DNA from: GWE2-42-39 sp963662895
GTDB lineage: Bacteria; Bacteroidota; Bacteroidia; Bacteroidales; Prolixibacteraceae
Assembly: GCA_963662895.1 (NCBI GenBank)
Contig: OY759981.1
Location: forward strand, 1,922,001 to 1,986,000
DNA: 64,000 nucleotides
Direction: 5' to 3'
Each line of letters opens with the position of its first letter. Within the stretch, counting starts at the first letter, position 1. Below the pieces are notes generated by a model. It did no database searches and had not been told where the DNA came from. It saw only the letters and a program-made list of their open reading frames with translations. This document shows positions 20,401 to 30,700 of the stretch, piece after piece. A program made the translations under genes and the position numbers.

Positions 20401-20766
20401 TTGGGACGAGCCGATAGTTATGGAGAAAAACGGTTGGCTTTTATTAATTACTGGACACCTTCAAATCCATCGAATACATGGAATTCTCTAACTCAATCAG
20501 ACGGGAATCAGTTTACAGGATGCCTCTATCTTCATAATAATTCATGGGTGCGCCTTCAGAATGTAACGCTGGGGTATTCCTTACCACAGTCACTGCTGAC
20601 CCGGATCGGAATTAATAAGATACGGGTTTATGCAACGGCTAATAATCCTTTGTTATTTTCTGACTACAAAGGAAAAGGCTTCGATCCTGAATGGGCAAGT
20701 CAGGGTGTTTGCGGACTGGGTGTAAGTGCTGCGAGTTATATCTTTGGTGTGAATGTTACATTTTAA
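17458..20766 (+). CDS. SusC-like TonB-dependent outer-membrane transporter with STN domain (PUL1)
   Basis: Outer-membrane barrel that imports oligosaccharides with TonB energy and a SusD lid. Residues about 23-43 form a signal segment ending VYSQ. An STN domain (about 46-118, LSLDLRDQTVKEVLQKI) follows, then a carboxypeptidase-regulatory-like domain (about 133-205, VTGRVTDSSGAPLPGVTV), a plug (about 215-325, with DVLKDASACAIYGARGANGV) and the barrel to residue 1102. The STN domain marks it as a transducer that signals to FecR. It is directly followed by susD: the next ATG adjoins the stop. Confidence 0.97.
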   Translation: MKKKRNCRLLTVMCSAGKIFLIMKLTFVLILLGVLQLSASVYSQNLKLSLDLRDQTVKEVLQKIEEQSEFRFFYNEQFVDLTRKVSVTSENKNIETILDEIFEGALVSYKIMENNLVVITPAEGMQAPQTKTVTGRVTDSSGAPLPGVTVVVKGTTQGVITDADGSYSLARVPADATLVFSFVGMKMQEIPVAGKSGIDVVMAEESIGIEEVVAVGYGTMKKSDLTGSVSSMKSEGLVRLAPTQTVEALRGNIAGVNITQSNGKVGSDFTMTIRGMSSIDKSNTPLVVIDGAMGGNLNYLNPSDIETIDVLKDASACAIYGARGANGVIIVTTKKGTKGKVKITYDGSIGFSTPVNTADYMSVEQHEAMLSSLPEFGLSEISRTDAELENLENGRYFDWVDAILQNGLKTEHTVSLSGGGENSNYYFSVGYSKNEGNIQPEAYNRLNLKTGIDAKISDKLSAGFSSYFTYAVRNTGSADVLRSAYRMRWTLWPWDEDGNLTMTPSGVSDYGNPLIEIKDDNYSVEYREQNFMGNVYIEYKPVKGLSARSSLSAVSNTNRTGSYVGMYTKNSRLRSYKVSASYTPGQTASYTWDNIINYDWKKNMHKLNLSAINSISYKRYEQMYLQVKDFTENTAWYALEKASEIGSYSSDYYDWSLVSFMGRANYSYKDKYLLTLTGRWDGSSKLAEGHKWDFFPSAALAWRASDEPFIQNMNVFSNLKLRFSYGEVGNDDIDPYSTQALVSTTTYNFGSDETGAAPSSLANRELGWEHSREYNLGMEFGWMNNRISLTADLYNRKTKGLIINRGIPTDTGYSTITGNFASTRNKGIELTLNTINISTRNFSWKTNINFAKNKNKILSLAEGLDEMDGSTIWRSYKRKYIVGEDILSHYYYEFDGIFHEGEETSTLAQSMYGSSAQAGWVKVKDQTGDGKITTEDKKVLGTETPAWTGGMTNTFMYKNWDFSFFLYTVQDVFSYDGTWGTLGRADSYGEKRLAFINYWTPSNPSNTWNSLTQSDGNQFTGCLYLHNNSWVRLQNVTLGYSLPQSLLTRIGINKIRVYATANNPLLFSDYKGKGFDPEWASQGVCGLGVSAASYIFGVNVTF

Positions 20767-20802
20767 ATGATGTTGAAAATGTATTATAAAAATTTTGAAA
20801 CA

Positions 20803-22602
20803 ATGAAGAAAATAAATATAAAGGCGGCTTTGTTTATGCTTCTGTTCGTTTTTAGCGTAACGGGATGTCATAATTTTCTGGAAGAAAACCCGAAGGGCGA
20901 TTCAACAACCGATGTCGTTTATTCAACCGAATCAGGCTATGAATCTCTGATTACTTCGTGCTATTCTATTTTACACGATGTGGCTAATGCAAGAAAATTG
21001 GTTTTAAACGGGACCGATTTGTTTACTCAAACACCTATATTGACGGACGAAGTATTGAATGATTATACTACATCCTGTTTAAATGCCACCAATAGCGATA
21101 TAAGCAATTACTGGGATATGATGTATAAGGGAATTCAATGGTGTAATACAGCAATAGACCGCAACGACGATGTGGTAGGAATGGATGGAACTACCCTTAA
21201 ACAACGATATGCAGAAGCTGTTTTTCTGCGTGCTTTGTATCATTTTTTCCTGGTACAGGAATTCGGGGACATTCCGTATCGTGACTGCGAGGTTAATGGA
21301 ACGGAAACTGACGTTACCCGTACTTCGGAAGCAACGGTTTATGCCAATATCATTTCTGATCTGGAATCCATCAAAGATGTCCTGCCAAAACTTTCCGAAC
21401 AGGATGCTGATGATGTGGGGCGTGCCTCATGGGAGGCCGTGCGTCACCTGATGGCACAGGTCTATCTGACCCGGGGCTGGGATTATAACGGCGAACTCGG
21501 TGGTTCCGACGACGATTTTACAAAAGCAGCCGGGTATACCGATGAAGTAATTGCAAGCATGGGGGAACTCACATTAGAACCTGCTGAAGTATATTTCAAG
21601 GATGGAGATATCAATGGAGAAAAAAACGATAATAATTCGGAAGTGATTTTTGCATTTCGTTTTTCAGATGATCAATCATTTAATACGGATATATACGGTA
21701 GCAGTGAGGACGGAAACGACTTCCATGGCGCTTTTAATATGAATATTGGTACTTTATATGGAATAAAGGATAATAGTTCCTTCTATGGTATTCCTGCTTT
21801 CTTTACTGCAGGAAGTACTTGTAAAACGGATTGTCATCAGCCAACAAAATATGCTTCAGACATATTACATCCCGGGATGCCTGGCTTTGATAAAAGGTAT
21901 TCATGTTATTACAGAAATGTGATTACTGCCGAAATTGATGAGGAAGTAACAAGTGGTGATTATGTCTACACCGGCGATACTGTGGTTTATTTTCCTGGTG
22001 TTGAAGATGGGGAAGCTTATGCCGACGGAACTGTTTTTCACTTTGAAGATGTACTTGCAAACAATCCGCATGCTTTGATATATACGCCGTCAATGTACGA
22101 CCAGGGAACACTAAATGACGGAATAGTTGGATTTTTACCTCTCTGGAAACATTTTGAACCGTATCACACAGATAATGGGAATGGGACGCGTGATTTGTTT
22201 TATATGAGGCTGTCTGGAACTTATCTGTTATCGGCAGAAGCTCATCTGAAAGCAGGGAATGCACCCAAAGCAGCCGAAAGGTATACTGCTGTAAGGGCAA
22301 GGGCTATCGACCTTAGCAAAAGCCCTGCAGGAATAGACCCTGATGCCCGTACCGCTTCTGATATTACCATTGATGATATTCTTGATGAACGGGCAAGAGA
22401 GCTCGCTGGTGAATACCACCGCTGGTTCGACCTTAAACGTACCAAAACTTTGTATGAGCGTGTAATTAAATACAATCTAAAAGCAGATCAGGCGGGAAAC
22501 CTTGCTGCTGATAACACAGGTAAATATTATCTGCGTCCAATACCAGAGTCCGAACTTGAACGTGTTACGAATCCGGATTTTATACAAAATGAAGGATACT
22601 AA
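20803..22602 (+). CDS. SusD/RagB-like glycan-binding lipoprotein (PUL1)
   Basis: Surface lipoprotein lid of the SusC channel. From the preferred ATG at 20803 the protein begins MKKINIKAALFM and has a lipobox ending VTGC, with the mature start CHNFLEENP typical of SusD. The frame is open up to 20767, but that adds 12 residues before the signal peptide. TPR-like helices appear around AEAVFLRALYHFFLVQEFGDIP, and the C-terminal ELAGEYHRWFDLKRT segment is a SusD hallmark. At about 599 residues it is somewhat long. Confidence 0.95.
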   Translation: MKKINIKAALFMLLFVFSVTGCHNFLEENPKGDSTTDVVYSTESGYESLITSCYSILHDVANARKLVLNGTDLFTQTPILTDEVLNDYTTSCLNATNSDISNYWDMMYKGIQWCNTAIDRNDDVVGMDGTTLKQRYAEAVFLRALYHFFLVQEFGDIPYRDCEVNGTETDVTRTSEATVYANIISDLESIKDVLPKLSEQDADDVGRASWEAVRHLMAQVYLTRGWDYNGELGGSDDDFTKAAGYTDEVIASMGELTLEPAEVYFKDGDINGEKNDNNSEVIFAFRFSDDQSFNTDIYGSSEDGNDFHGAFNMNIGTLYGIKDNSSFYGIPAFFTAGSTCKTDCHQPTKYASDILHPGMPGFDKRYSCYYRNVITAEIDEEVTSGDYVYTGDTVVYFPGVEDGEAYADGTVFHFEDVLANNPHALIYTPSMYDQGTLNDGIVGFLPLWKHFEPYHTDNGNGTRDLFYMRLSGTYLLSAEAHLKAGNAPKAAERYTAVRARAIDLSKSPAGIDPDARTASDITIDDILDERARELAGEYHRWFDLKRTKTLYERVIKYNLKADQAGNLAADNTGKYYLRPIPESELERVTNPDFIQNEGY

Positions 22603-22612
22603 CAGTTAGTAT
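22596..22612. promoter_or_regulatory. 17-bp dyad at the susD1 stop
   Basis: ATACTAAC and GTTAGTAT are perfect inverted repeats around one base, overlapping the susD stop codon. A hairpin is unlikely with a one-base loop, so a protein-binding site or chance are the options. Confidence 0.25.
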
Positions 22613-22689
22613 ACAGATAAACAAACATTTATTTTTTATAGGAAAAGAATATCTGTTGTTTTTTGATTTCATCTGTTTGGTACTAAAAT

Positions 22690-22767
22690 GAGCATACTTC
22701 AAAAGTTTAAGATCATAACATTCAAAGCAATGATAAATTACTGATGTAGAATTTTTGGAGTACGCTC
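22690..22767 (+). promoter_or_regulatory. Long-arm inverted repeat in the leader of the GH28-like gene
   Basis: Arms at 22690-22704 (GAGCATACTTCAAAA) and 22753-22767 (TTTTGGAGTACGCTC) pair at 13 of 15 positions across a 48-nt loop. It lies in the 195-bp gap between susD and the GH28-like gene, ending 30 nt before the ATG. It could be an mRNA processing or stability element or a pair of regulator half-sites. Confidence 0.4.
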
Positions 22768-22797
22768 AATGATTTTTTATAATACAAAACTAATCTA

Positions 22798-24279
22798 ATG
22801 AATAAATTAAAAAAACTAATATTGAGTCTTGTTTTGGTATTTCCATTTAGTTTGAATGCACAGAATTTTAGGATGAAGGCCTCTTGTTTTGGCATTCGTT
22901 CTGACGGGGTTACCATGAACACCACCTCCATCCAGAAAGCGATCGACTATATTCATGATCAGGGGGGCGGAACCCTGGAATTTTATGTGGGCAGGTATCT
23001 GACAGGAGCTCTTATATTAAAGTCAAATGTAAAAATCTGTTTGCATGAAGGGGCAATACTGGTTGGATCCACGAATATTTACGATTACCGGAATGTCGGT
23101 TATGCAGCCTTAATAAATGCAGGGCATCAGACAAATATTGGTATCATGGGGAAGGGAGTTATTGACGGGCAAGGCCGGGAACTGGCCAATAATATACTTG
23201 CCCAGGTTCATAACGGTGTCATTAAAGATAAGCTGAATTCCGATCGTCCCGGAGTACGCCCCAATATAATTAATTTTGACTATTGTAATAATATTGAAAT
23301 TAGTGAGGTAACCTTAAAAAATTCAGCATGCTGGGTGCAACGTTACAACCAATGTGAGGATATGACAATCGATCATATGACCGTGGATAGTAAGGCATTT
23401 TGGAATAATGACGGGCTTGATATTATCGATTGTAAAAATGTTAAAGTAACAAATTCCTTTATCGATGCTTCCGATGATGCTATTTGCTTTAAATCGGAGG
23501 ATACTTCCAGAATTTGTGAAAATGTTGAAGTACGGAATTGTGTGGCGCGGTCGAGTGCCAATGGTATCAAATTTGGCTCCTCTACAGAAGGTGGGTATAA
23601 AAATTTCCGGTTTATCAACAATACGGTATATGACACTTACCGTTCAGCTTTAAATATCGCTTGTCCCGACGGAGGAGCCGTTGAGAATATTTTTGTGGAC
23701 AGGTTGCATGCGGTCAATGTAGGGAATGGCATCTATCTGCGTCTCAACGCGAGGAGCAACAAGGAGCTTGTTGGCTCAATGAAGAATATAACCATTCAAA
23801 ATGTGCATATAGAAGTTTCGGCCACCAAGCCGGATGCCGGCTACGATTATGAGGGCCCGGTGGAGGATCTGCCCCGCAATGTTTGCCCGTGCGGTATCAT
23901 GGGACTGCCGGACCGGATGATAGAGAATGTGACACTGAAGAATGTGGTGATCATACATCCGGGAGGAGGGAACCCTTTCTATGCCAAAGCAGGAACGACC
24001 CCGGAGGAGCTGGATGCCATACCCGAGCTAAGGGAAATGTATCCAGATTTTTCGAAATTCAGGGAATTGCCGGCCTGGGGGTTTTTTATCCGTCATGCAA
24101 AAGGAATAAAATTTGAAAATGTCACACTGACTGCCCGAAAAAAAGATTACCGGCCATCCATCGTCATGGTGGATGTTCAGAACGGATCGCTGGAAAGAGT
24201 GAAAATAAATGAGCCGGACAGCAAAAACAAGAAGCAAATCATACAGTATAAAACCAAAAATATTTCTGTAAAGAAATAA
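22798..24279 (+). CDS. GH28-like right-handed beta-helix glycosidase (PUL1)
   Basis: Secreted (signal peptide about 1-21, ending SLNAQ) pectin-type glycosidase, expected to cleave alpha-linked galacturonic acid or a related sugar. The N-terminal segment FGIRSDGVTMNTTSIQKAID fits the pectate-lyase-superfold start. The Asp residues of the GH28 active site are visible as NNDG (D205) and DDAICFKS (D226, D227). The usual GHG motif reads ANG here and no RIK is evident, so this is a divergent member and its exact substrate is open. Length 493 is normal. Confidence 0.8.
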   Translation: MNKLKKLILSLVLVFPFSLNAQNFRMKASCFGIRSDGVTMNTTSIQKAIDYIHDQGGGTLEFYVGRYLTGALILKSNVKICLHEGAILVGSTNIYDYRNVGYAALINAGHQTNIGIMGKGVIDGQGRELANNILAQVHNGVIKDKLNSDRPGVRPNIINFDYCNNIEISEVTLKNSACWVQRYNQCEDMTIDHMTVDSKAFWNNDGLDIIDCKNVKVTNSFIDASDDAICFKSEDTSRICENVEVRNCVARSSANGIKFGSSTEGGYKNFRFINNTVYDTYRSALNIACPDGGAVENIFVDRLHAVNVGNGIYLRLNARSNKELVGSMKNITIQNVHIEVSATKPDAGYDYEGPVEDLPRNVCPCGIMGLPDRMIENVTLKNVVIIHPGGGNPFYAKAGTTPEELDAIPELREMYPDFSKFRELPAWGFFIRHAKGIKFENVTLTARKKDYRPSIVMVDVQNGSLERVKINEPDSKNKKQIIQYKTKNISVKK

Positions 24280-24293
24280 GAAAGATTAACTGT

Positions 24294-27200
24294 ATGAAAA
24301 AAATAGATATTGTTATGAACACATCAAAAAAAGGCAACCGATTCGTATTAACGGTAGGAACCATACTTCTGTTTCTTTTTTCAACTTCGGCGCAAAATAA
24401 TTACTTTCCCAATAATGCTAAATTAGACATTATTCCCTATGGAAAATTATGCTACTGGTCGGAACAAACAGGAGTTTTAGGAGGCATCGTGGATGAAAAT
24501 GGTTTGATTGCAGTCCCCAAATCAGCAGAAAATGAATGGAATGTAGGGGTTTGGTGGAAAGAAGCCAGGAATATCAACCAGATAGAAATAACATATGTCG
24601 ATAAAGTAGCGGAATCCTTAATAAAAGGGACAAAAGTACAATATTGGTTTCGTTTTTGGCCGGATTATCCACTTTGGGAGGGATATCCATCTGAAGACCG
24701 GATGGATGGTCCGTGGCAGGGAGAATGGCTTACTGCCGATACTGAATATAGAATAGAAGGTAATAAGGTAATATACACATTTAACCCTCTTTCGGAAAAA
24801 GAAAACAAACTTGCGGGAAACTTAAAAGATCAGGTAAACTATAGAAGAGCTATCAAATTCAGATTACTTTACAATGAAAAACCATCCGAAATCCAATCTA
24901 TAAAGGTTTTTACACCCACAAAAAGCAAAAAATTATCAGTTAGGATAGAACTTGGTTGCGATAAGCCGCTTAACAAAAAAGTAACAGGTGAACTTGAAAT
25001 CTTCAATGGAAAAATTGAAGGTATATCCGGCTGGAAATGGAACCGAAAAGATAAGAAGACAAACAAAAAATCCTGGGCATTCCAATTAAATGGCCAACCA
25101 AAAGGAATTGTAGCTGACTTAGTCGTTGCAGAGCCAACTATCGGCGGTTCCAACGACAGGACAATAGTTACGGTTCGTTCTTCAGAGGGCAGCTTCTCGT
25201 TCCTGACTGACGATCTGAAAAATGGCCCGGTTTATATTCCTGCTTATTCTGCTTTCATTACTCTTGCTTCGGATAAAGAGCCATTTAATGGATCCAATAT
25301 AATAAAAGGAAAAACGATTAGAGAAAAAATAGTAACAGAACCAGAACAAACCTACGATAGGGCATGTCGGGAAATTCCGCCATTAAGTGTAATGGAATGT
25401 GGGAAAAAACAGGTAATTTATTTACCCATAGCTGCTGATGCCAGTTGGCAAAAATTCGGTTTTGAATGGGGAGGTAGCTTTTTTATGGATAAAAAACGGA
25501 CAAAAGCAAAAGGCAGGGAATTGGAACGGTGCAACTGGCAGGGGAATGAATTACACTGGTATATCGGAACCGGAGAGGAACCTGTTTATTTGAGGAACGA
25601 TACGGTTTCCCATACGTCTTTTTTCAACGATTACCTGCCCGTCACGGAAACCACGTGGAATCAGGAAGGGTTGTTATACAGGGAAGAAGCATTTGCAACT
25701 TTACTTGAAGGCCCTCTGTCGCCTTATGATGAACAACGGAGTGAGCAAACTCCTGCCGTTCTGATGATAAAACTTGAAGTTTCAAATCCATCCGGTGAAG
25801 AAAAGAATGCACATGTCTGGCTAAAAGGGAAGCCATTTAACCGGATTTCACTTCGGAATTTATTCATCACGGATGAAATTGATAATGAATCATATATCCG
25901 TGCAAGTATCAAGTTGCCCGGGAATGACTCTTCTTCCGTAAGAATTGCCCATGATGCAGTACATATACCCATTGTCATTGCTGCCAATCAATCAAAATCG
26001 GTTTACCTCTCTGTTCCGTTCCCCGGCGATTTAAAGAATGACAGTAAAGAAAAGATTTTAGCCCTTAATTACGATAGAGAAAAGCAGCGTGTTATTTCCT
26101 ATTGGAGAGATATCGTAGAAGAGTGTACTGCCTTTAACGTTCCTGAACAAAAATTTAATGAACTGGCTAGGTCAATCATTACGCATATCAGGATGAGTGT
26201 CAACAAGGATCCGAAGAGTGGCTTATATATGGTTCCTGCTGCATCATTTAACTATACTGTCTTTGCCAATGAAGCGGCATATCAAACTGTTTTTCTCGAT
26301 AAATTGGGAGATCATAAAACAACAGCCAGTTATCTGGAAACTTTTCTTCAACTTCAGGGAAGGTCACCAATGCCGGGAACCTTTACCGGAGATCAAAGTG
26401 GTGTACTGAACGGAGCAAAAGTAGATGATGAATATGATTATTCTCATCCTGTTTATAATCTCCACCATGGCACCATGCTCTGGGCATTAGGTGAGCATTA
26501 TCTGCTGTCTGATGATTTTGAATGGTTAAAACATGCAGCACCGAATATGCTAAAAGCAGTTGACTGGATCATCGAACAGAGAAACAATACAAAATTAAAA
26601 GACAAAAATGGAAATCCTGTTCCCTACTATGGATTATTACCTGCCGGGAACTTAGAGGACAATAGCGAATGGGGTTTTTGGTTTGCTGTTAATGCGTATA
26701 CTTATCTTGGACTTAAAACTACTGCTGAAGCATTCAAAAAAGCAAATATGCCGGAAGCTGAAAGGATAGAAGTCGAAGCACAAAAATATCTTCAGGATAT
26801 TCGAAAGTCGGTTAAGCTATCCAGTGAATTATGTCCGGTAGTGAGACTTAGAAACAACACGTACATTCCGTATGTTCCAACAAGTGTTTTTCAACGCTTT
26901 CGTCATTTTGGCATAGATCAATCAAAAATTTATTATCGGTATAACAAAAACGCAGCAACAAGGGAAGGCCTGTGTGGCCCAATTACGCTAATTGAAACAG
27001 GCGTTCTTGACCCCAATGAGTCGTTGTCAACATATATTCTTGATGACTGGGAAGACAATCTAACTTTGTCCGGTTCAGTGAGAGATCATGTCCAGGGAAC
27101 AGTTGACCCTAAATATTGGTTCAGCAGAGGGGGAATGATTTTCCAACCGAATCTGCAGAATCCAATACCTGTCTATTTGAGAAGAAATGAAATTCCTGCA

Positions 27201-27695
27201 GCTATTAGAAGTATTTATAACAATATGGTTTCTTGTTTATTCCCGGATGTTAACGTCTTGTCGGAAGAATATTACGAATGGGGTATCGGAAGCGGAAGAT
27301 TATATAAGGTTGCCGATGAAGCCTGTTGGGGAAACAGGGTAGTCGATTTACTGGTGCTGGAAGCAGGAAACGAGCTTTGGCTGGCCCCGGGCACTCCCCG
27401 GTACTGGCTCGAACCGGGTAATGCAATCCGGTTATATCAGGCATCCACGACTTATGGTAAAATTTCGTATGAAATGAAAAGCGGTTCTGAACCCAATTCT
27501 ATTGAGGCAAACATCGATTTGTCTTTTTTATCTGCTGACCCGGGAAAAATAGTATTGTTTGTGCATGCTCCATTCGAAAAGCCGATGAAATCAGTAATCA
27601 TAAATGGTGCAAAATGGAAAAAATGGGATATTGACAAAGAATGGATTGTGTTGCCCAATGAACGTAAGAATCTGGAAGTTAAGATATATTATTGA
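24294..27695 (+). CDS. Large secreted protein with probable (alpha/alpha)6 glycosidase domain (PUL1)
   Basis: A 1133-residue exported protein (hydrophobic segment ending STSAQ near residue 34). The first 600 or so residues look like beta-sandwich modules (EWNVGVWWKEARNINQIEI resembles a discoidin-type module). From about residue 620 to 1000 it has a pattern typical of toroid glycosidases: NEAAYQTVFLDKLGD, NLHHGTMLWALGEHYLLS, ADAP-like helices and a final beta domain. I cannot assign a CAZy family. It lies 14 bp after the GH28-like gene and 9 bp before GH2, so it very likely acts on the same glycan. Confidence 0.6.
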   Translation: MKKIDIVMNTSKKGNRFVLTVGTILLFLFSTSAQNNYFPNNAKLDIIPYGKLCYWSEQTGVLGGIVDENGLIAVPKSAENEWNVGVWWKEARNINQIEITYVDKVAESLIKGTKVQYWFRFWPDYPLWEGYPSEDRMDGPWQGEWLTADTEYRIEGNKVIYTFNPLSEKENKLAGNLKDQVNYRRAIKFRLLYNEKPSEIQSIKVFTPTKSKKLSVRIELGCDKPLNKKVTGELEIFNGKIEGISGWKWNRKDKKTNKKSWAFQLNGQPKGIVADLVVAEPTIGGSNDRTIVTVRSSEGSFSFLTDDLKNGPVYIPAYSAFITLASDKEPFNGSNIIKGKTIREKIVTEPEQTYDRACREIPPLSVMECGKKQVIYLPIAADASWQKFGFEWGGSFFMDKKRTKAKGRELERCNWQGNELHWYIGTGEEPVYLRNDTVSHTSFFNDYLPVTETTWNQEGLLYREEAFATLLEGPLSPYDEQRSEQTPAVLMIKLEVSNPSGEEKNAHVWLKGKPFNRISLRNLFITDEIDNESYIRASIKLPGNDSSSVRIAHDAVHIPIVIAANQSKSVYLSVPFPGDLKNDSKEKILALNYDREKQRVISYWRDIVEECTAFNVPEQKFNELARSIITHIRMSVNKDPKSGLYMVPAASFNYTVFANEAAYQTVFLDKLGDHKTTASYLETFLQLQGRSPMPGTFTGDQSGVLNGAKVDDEYDYSHPVYNLHHGTMLWALGEHYLLSDDFEWLKHAAPNMLKAVDWIIEQRNNTKLKDKNGNPVPYYGLLPAGNLEDNSEWGFWFAVNAYTYLGLKTTAEAFKKANMPEAERIEVEAQKYLQDIRKSVKLSSELCPVVRLRNNTYIPYVPTSVFQRFRHFGIDQSKIYYRYNKNAATREGLCGPITLIETGVLDPNESLSTYILDDWEDNLTLSGSVRDHVQGTVDPKYWFSRGGMIFQPNLQNPIPVYLRRNEIPAAIRSIYNNMVSCLFPDVNVLSEEYYEWGIGSGRLYKVADEACWGNRVVDLLVLEAGNELWLAPGTPRYWLEPGNAIRLYQASTTYGKISYEMKSGSEPNSIEANIDLSFLSADPGKIVLFVHAPFEKPMKSVIINGAKWKKWDIDKEWIVLPNERKNLEVKIYY

Positions 27696-27704
27696 TTTTT
27701 AAAA

Positions 27705-30700
27705 TTGAAAAAAAACATCATTATGGGTGTATCATTAAGAATAAACAAAAAGATATTGAGTGTGTTACTTGTGCTTACCCTGACAGCATGTTTTGCTTCA
27801 GGACAAAGTCAGGAAATTACTCCCCTTTATGAGACGGGAACAGAGACTTCGCTGAACGGAACGTGGAAGTTTAAATATATTGAAGGGTTCACAGCCGGCA
27901 GTGATTCCATGTTTTATTTAAACGATTTTGATGTGTCCGGATGGGATAACATCAAAGTTCCAGGGCATTGGGGGTTGCAGGGATTTACCGAACCTACTTA
28001 CGGGGAATTGCCAGCCGGACTCGGATTATACAAAAGGTCTTTTCGTATTTCACCGGAATATAAAGGGCAACAGGTATTCATAAGGTTTGAAGGGGTTCTG
28101 TTCGCTTATGAAGTGTTCGTCAACGGGAAAAAGGCAGGTGAATGGGGGAGTTCATACAACGGGGCAAGTTTCAATATCACAAAGCTGGTTTATTCTGACG
28201 AGCCGAACCTGTTGGCAGTAAGAGTCAGTACGCGCAGTAAAGAGTACCGGTTCGACCTTGCCGATAACTGGGCACTGACAGGAATCTACCGTGATGTGGA
28301 GCTATTTAGTACGCCGAATGTCTATATCGATGATTATACGGTACAGACTTTTGTGCCCGGAGATCATTCAGGAATAATAAAACTGGAAACAAAGATGCAT
28401 CCTTCAAAACAGCTTCTCTCCGGGAACCGGACACTACAGGTTTTGCTGTATTCCCCGGAAGGAAAGCTAATTCATAAAGAACAGGAAAAAGTCGTTTCAG
28501 AAACGAATAATTTTGAATTTTCCGTGAGCAATCCGGGATTGTGGACAGCAGAAACACCTATACTTTATTCAATAAAATTGCTCCTGTTAAAAGACGGGAA
28601 AAAGCAGCAGGAAATTTGTCAAAAAGTGGGAATCCGGGAAATCACCATAGAAGAAGGTATCCTGAAATTAAACGGAAAAGCAATCAAACTAAGGGGGGTA
28701 AACACACATGACCTGATTCCTGAAACAGGAAAAACCCTGTCTCTGGAAAGTATAAAGAAAGACCTGGAACTAATAAAAAAAGGGAATATCGATTTCATTC
28801 GTACTTCTCATTATCCGCCCGACAGAAGGAAACTGGATTTATGCGACAGTCTGGGAATTTATGTGGTTTGTGAAGTCCCATTTGCCTTTGGTTCTGAATT
28901 TCTGAACGATACCAGCTACCGGCATTTTCTCATCAGAAGAGCAGATGCAACGGTGAAGAGAGATAAGAATCATCCGTCCGTTATCTTGTGGAGCCTGGGA
29001 AACGAGAATCCGATGACACAGATTACGGAGGAAACAGGAGATTATGTGAAAAAAAAGGATCCAACCCGCCCTGTCCTTTTCGCCGGATATGGAGATTTAA
29101 ATAAAATGCCGGATTGTGTGGATATTTTTTCCAGACATTACGGAATGCCGGATTTCGTAAGAAACTTCGCAGATGAGAAAAAGTATCCGGTAATAATGAC
29201 GGAATATGCTCATGGACTGGGGCTGTCTTTTGGAAATCTGGAAGATGTCTGGGATGAAATGTTCCGCAGGGATAATTTTGCCGGGGGCGCGATATGGCAT
29301 TTCCAGGACCAGGGGGTTTTTTTAAAGGCCAAAAAACCGGTGGACAGGAGCAAACTGGCTTATAATGTCTGGACGGATTCCATTCATTATTACAAAACAA
29401 CACTGGAAGGAACAGACGGTATTGTTTATGCCGACCGTACGCCACAGGTCGATTTCTGGCAGACAAGAAAAGTTTATTCTCCCATTCAGGTTATAGAAGA
29501 CCGGATGACAGTGGTGCCGGGGAAACAACAGCTAAATTTTACCGCCCGTAATCAATATGATTTTACGGATTTAAATACGCTTTCCGGGACGTGGAAACTG
29601 TATAAAAACAACAACGTTTACCGAGAAGGGACAACTCAGATAAATTGTGCCCCACATGATACTGCCCGTTTTTCTCTTTCCGTCTGTTTGCCGGAAAATG
29701 CAGAAGAAAGTATCTGGTACCTCCGGTTTGAATACAGGGATCAGAAAAACTGTTCCCTTTACGGGCACAATACAGAACTGGTGACGGCTTCAGTTTATAA
29801 GGCTGTTGCCGGGGCGTTGTGTAATGACCAAAAGACGGGAAAGTGTAAGGCAAAAAGCAATAAAGATAAAATTACAGTCCAGACAAAAAGTTTTGTATAT
29901 GAGATAGACAAGAACAAGTCTTTCATTAACATATTTTCCACCCGGGACGGAAAATCTTTGTTGAGCAGTCCGTTATATGCCAGAACGGGTCGCTTCCCTA
30001 AAATGGCAGATGTAACAGTCAGGGATAAACATTATCCTGAAGACCATGATTATTACTGGGCACCATGGTTGCTGGAACCGACGAATGCTCAATACTACGG
30101 ACAGGGAACCAAAGGAGATGGATTTCAAGTTGCGGCAAAAGAAACCTTTGTGAGGGGCAAAGACTTTCCCGGGGAGAAAATAGATGGAGAATTGCAATAT
30201 TTCGTGAATAAAAACGGGAGCCTGGAAATAGGCTATCATATGGTGCCGGTAAATGCTACCGGGGTATTCCTCGAAGCGGGGGTCTCCTTAGTTATGCCCA
30301 AAGAATATGATTATTTCTACTGGGTGGGGGACGGTCCTTTCAGCTCATATCCGGACAAACACCGGGTAAACGGTTTCGGGATTTATAAGATACATAAGGA
30401 CGATATTAATTTCAACGGAAACCGCACACATGTTAAGGTAAGTTTGGTTATGGATAGCGCAGGAAACGGCATAGCTGTCCTGGGAAATTCCGGAAATATT
30501 TCCGTGGAACTGAAGGACGGATGTATCGTCCTTAGCCAAAATATACTTTTGTCGGGCCTTGGCAATAAAAAGAAAAAACCGCTAAAATTGATTCAGGCGA
30601 AGGAGGTAGAAAAAATTGAAGGAGTATTGAAACTAATCCCATTAAAAGCAGGACAGTGGCCGGAAATATTGAAAGATATGTTCGGCGGGAAACAGCCTAA

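Noticed and set aside
20767..20802. Upstream start for SusD1 at 20767
   Set aside because: It adds 12 residues before a clear lipoprotein signal peptide starting at Met13 (20803), which fits SusD family starts.
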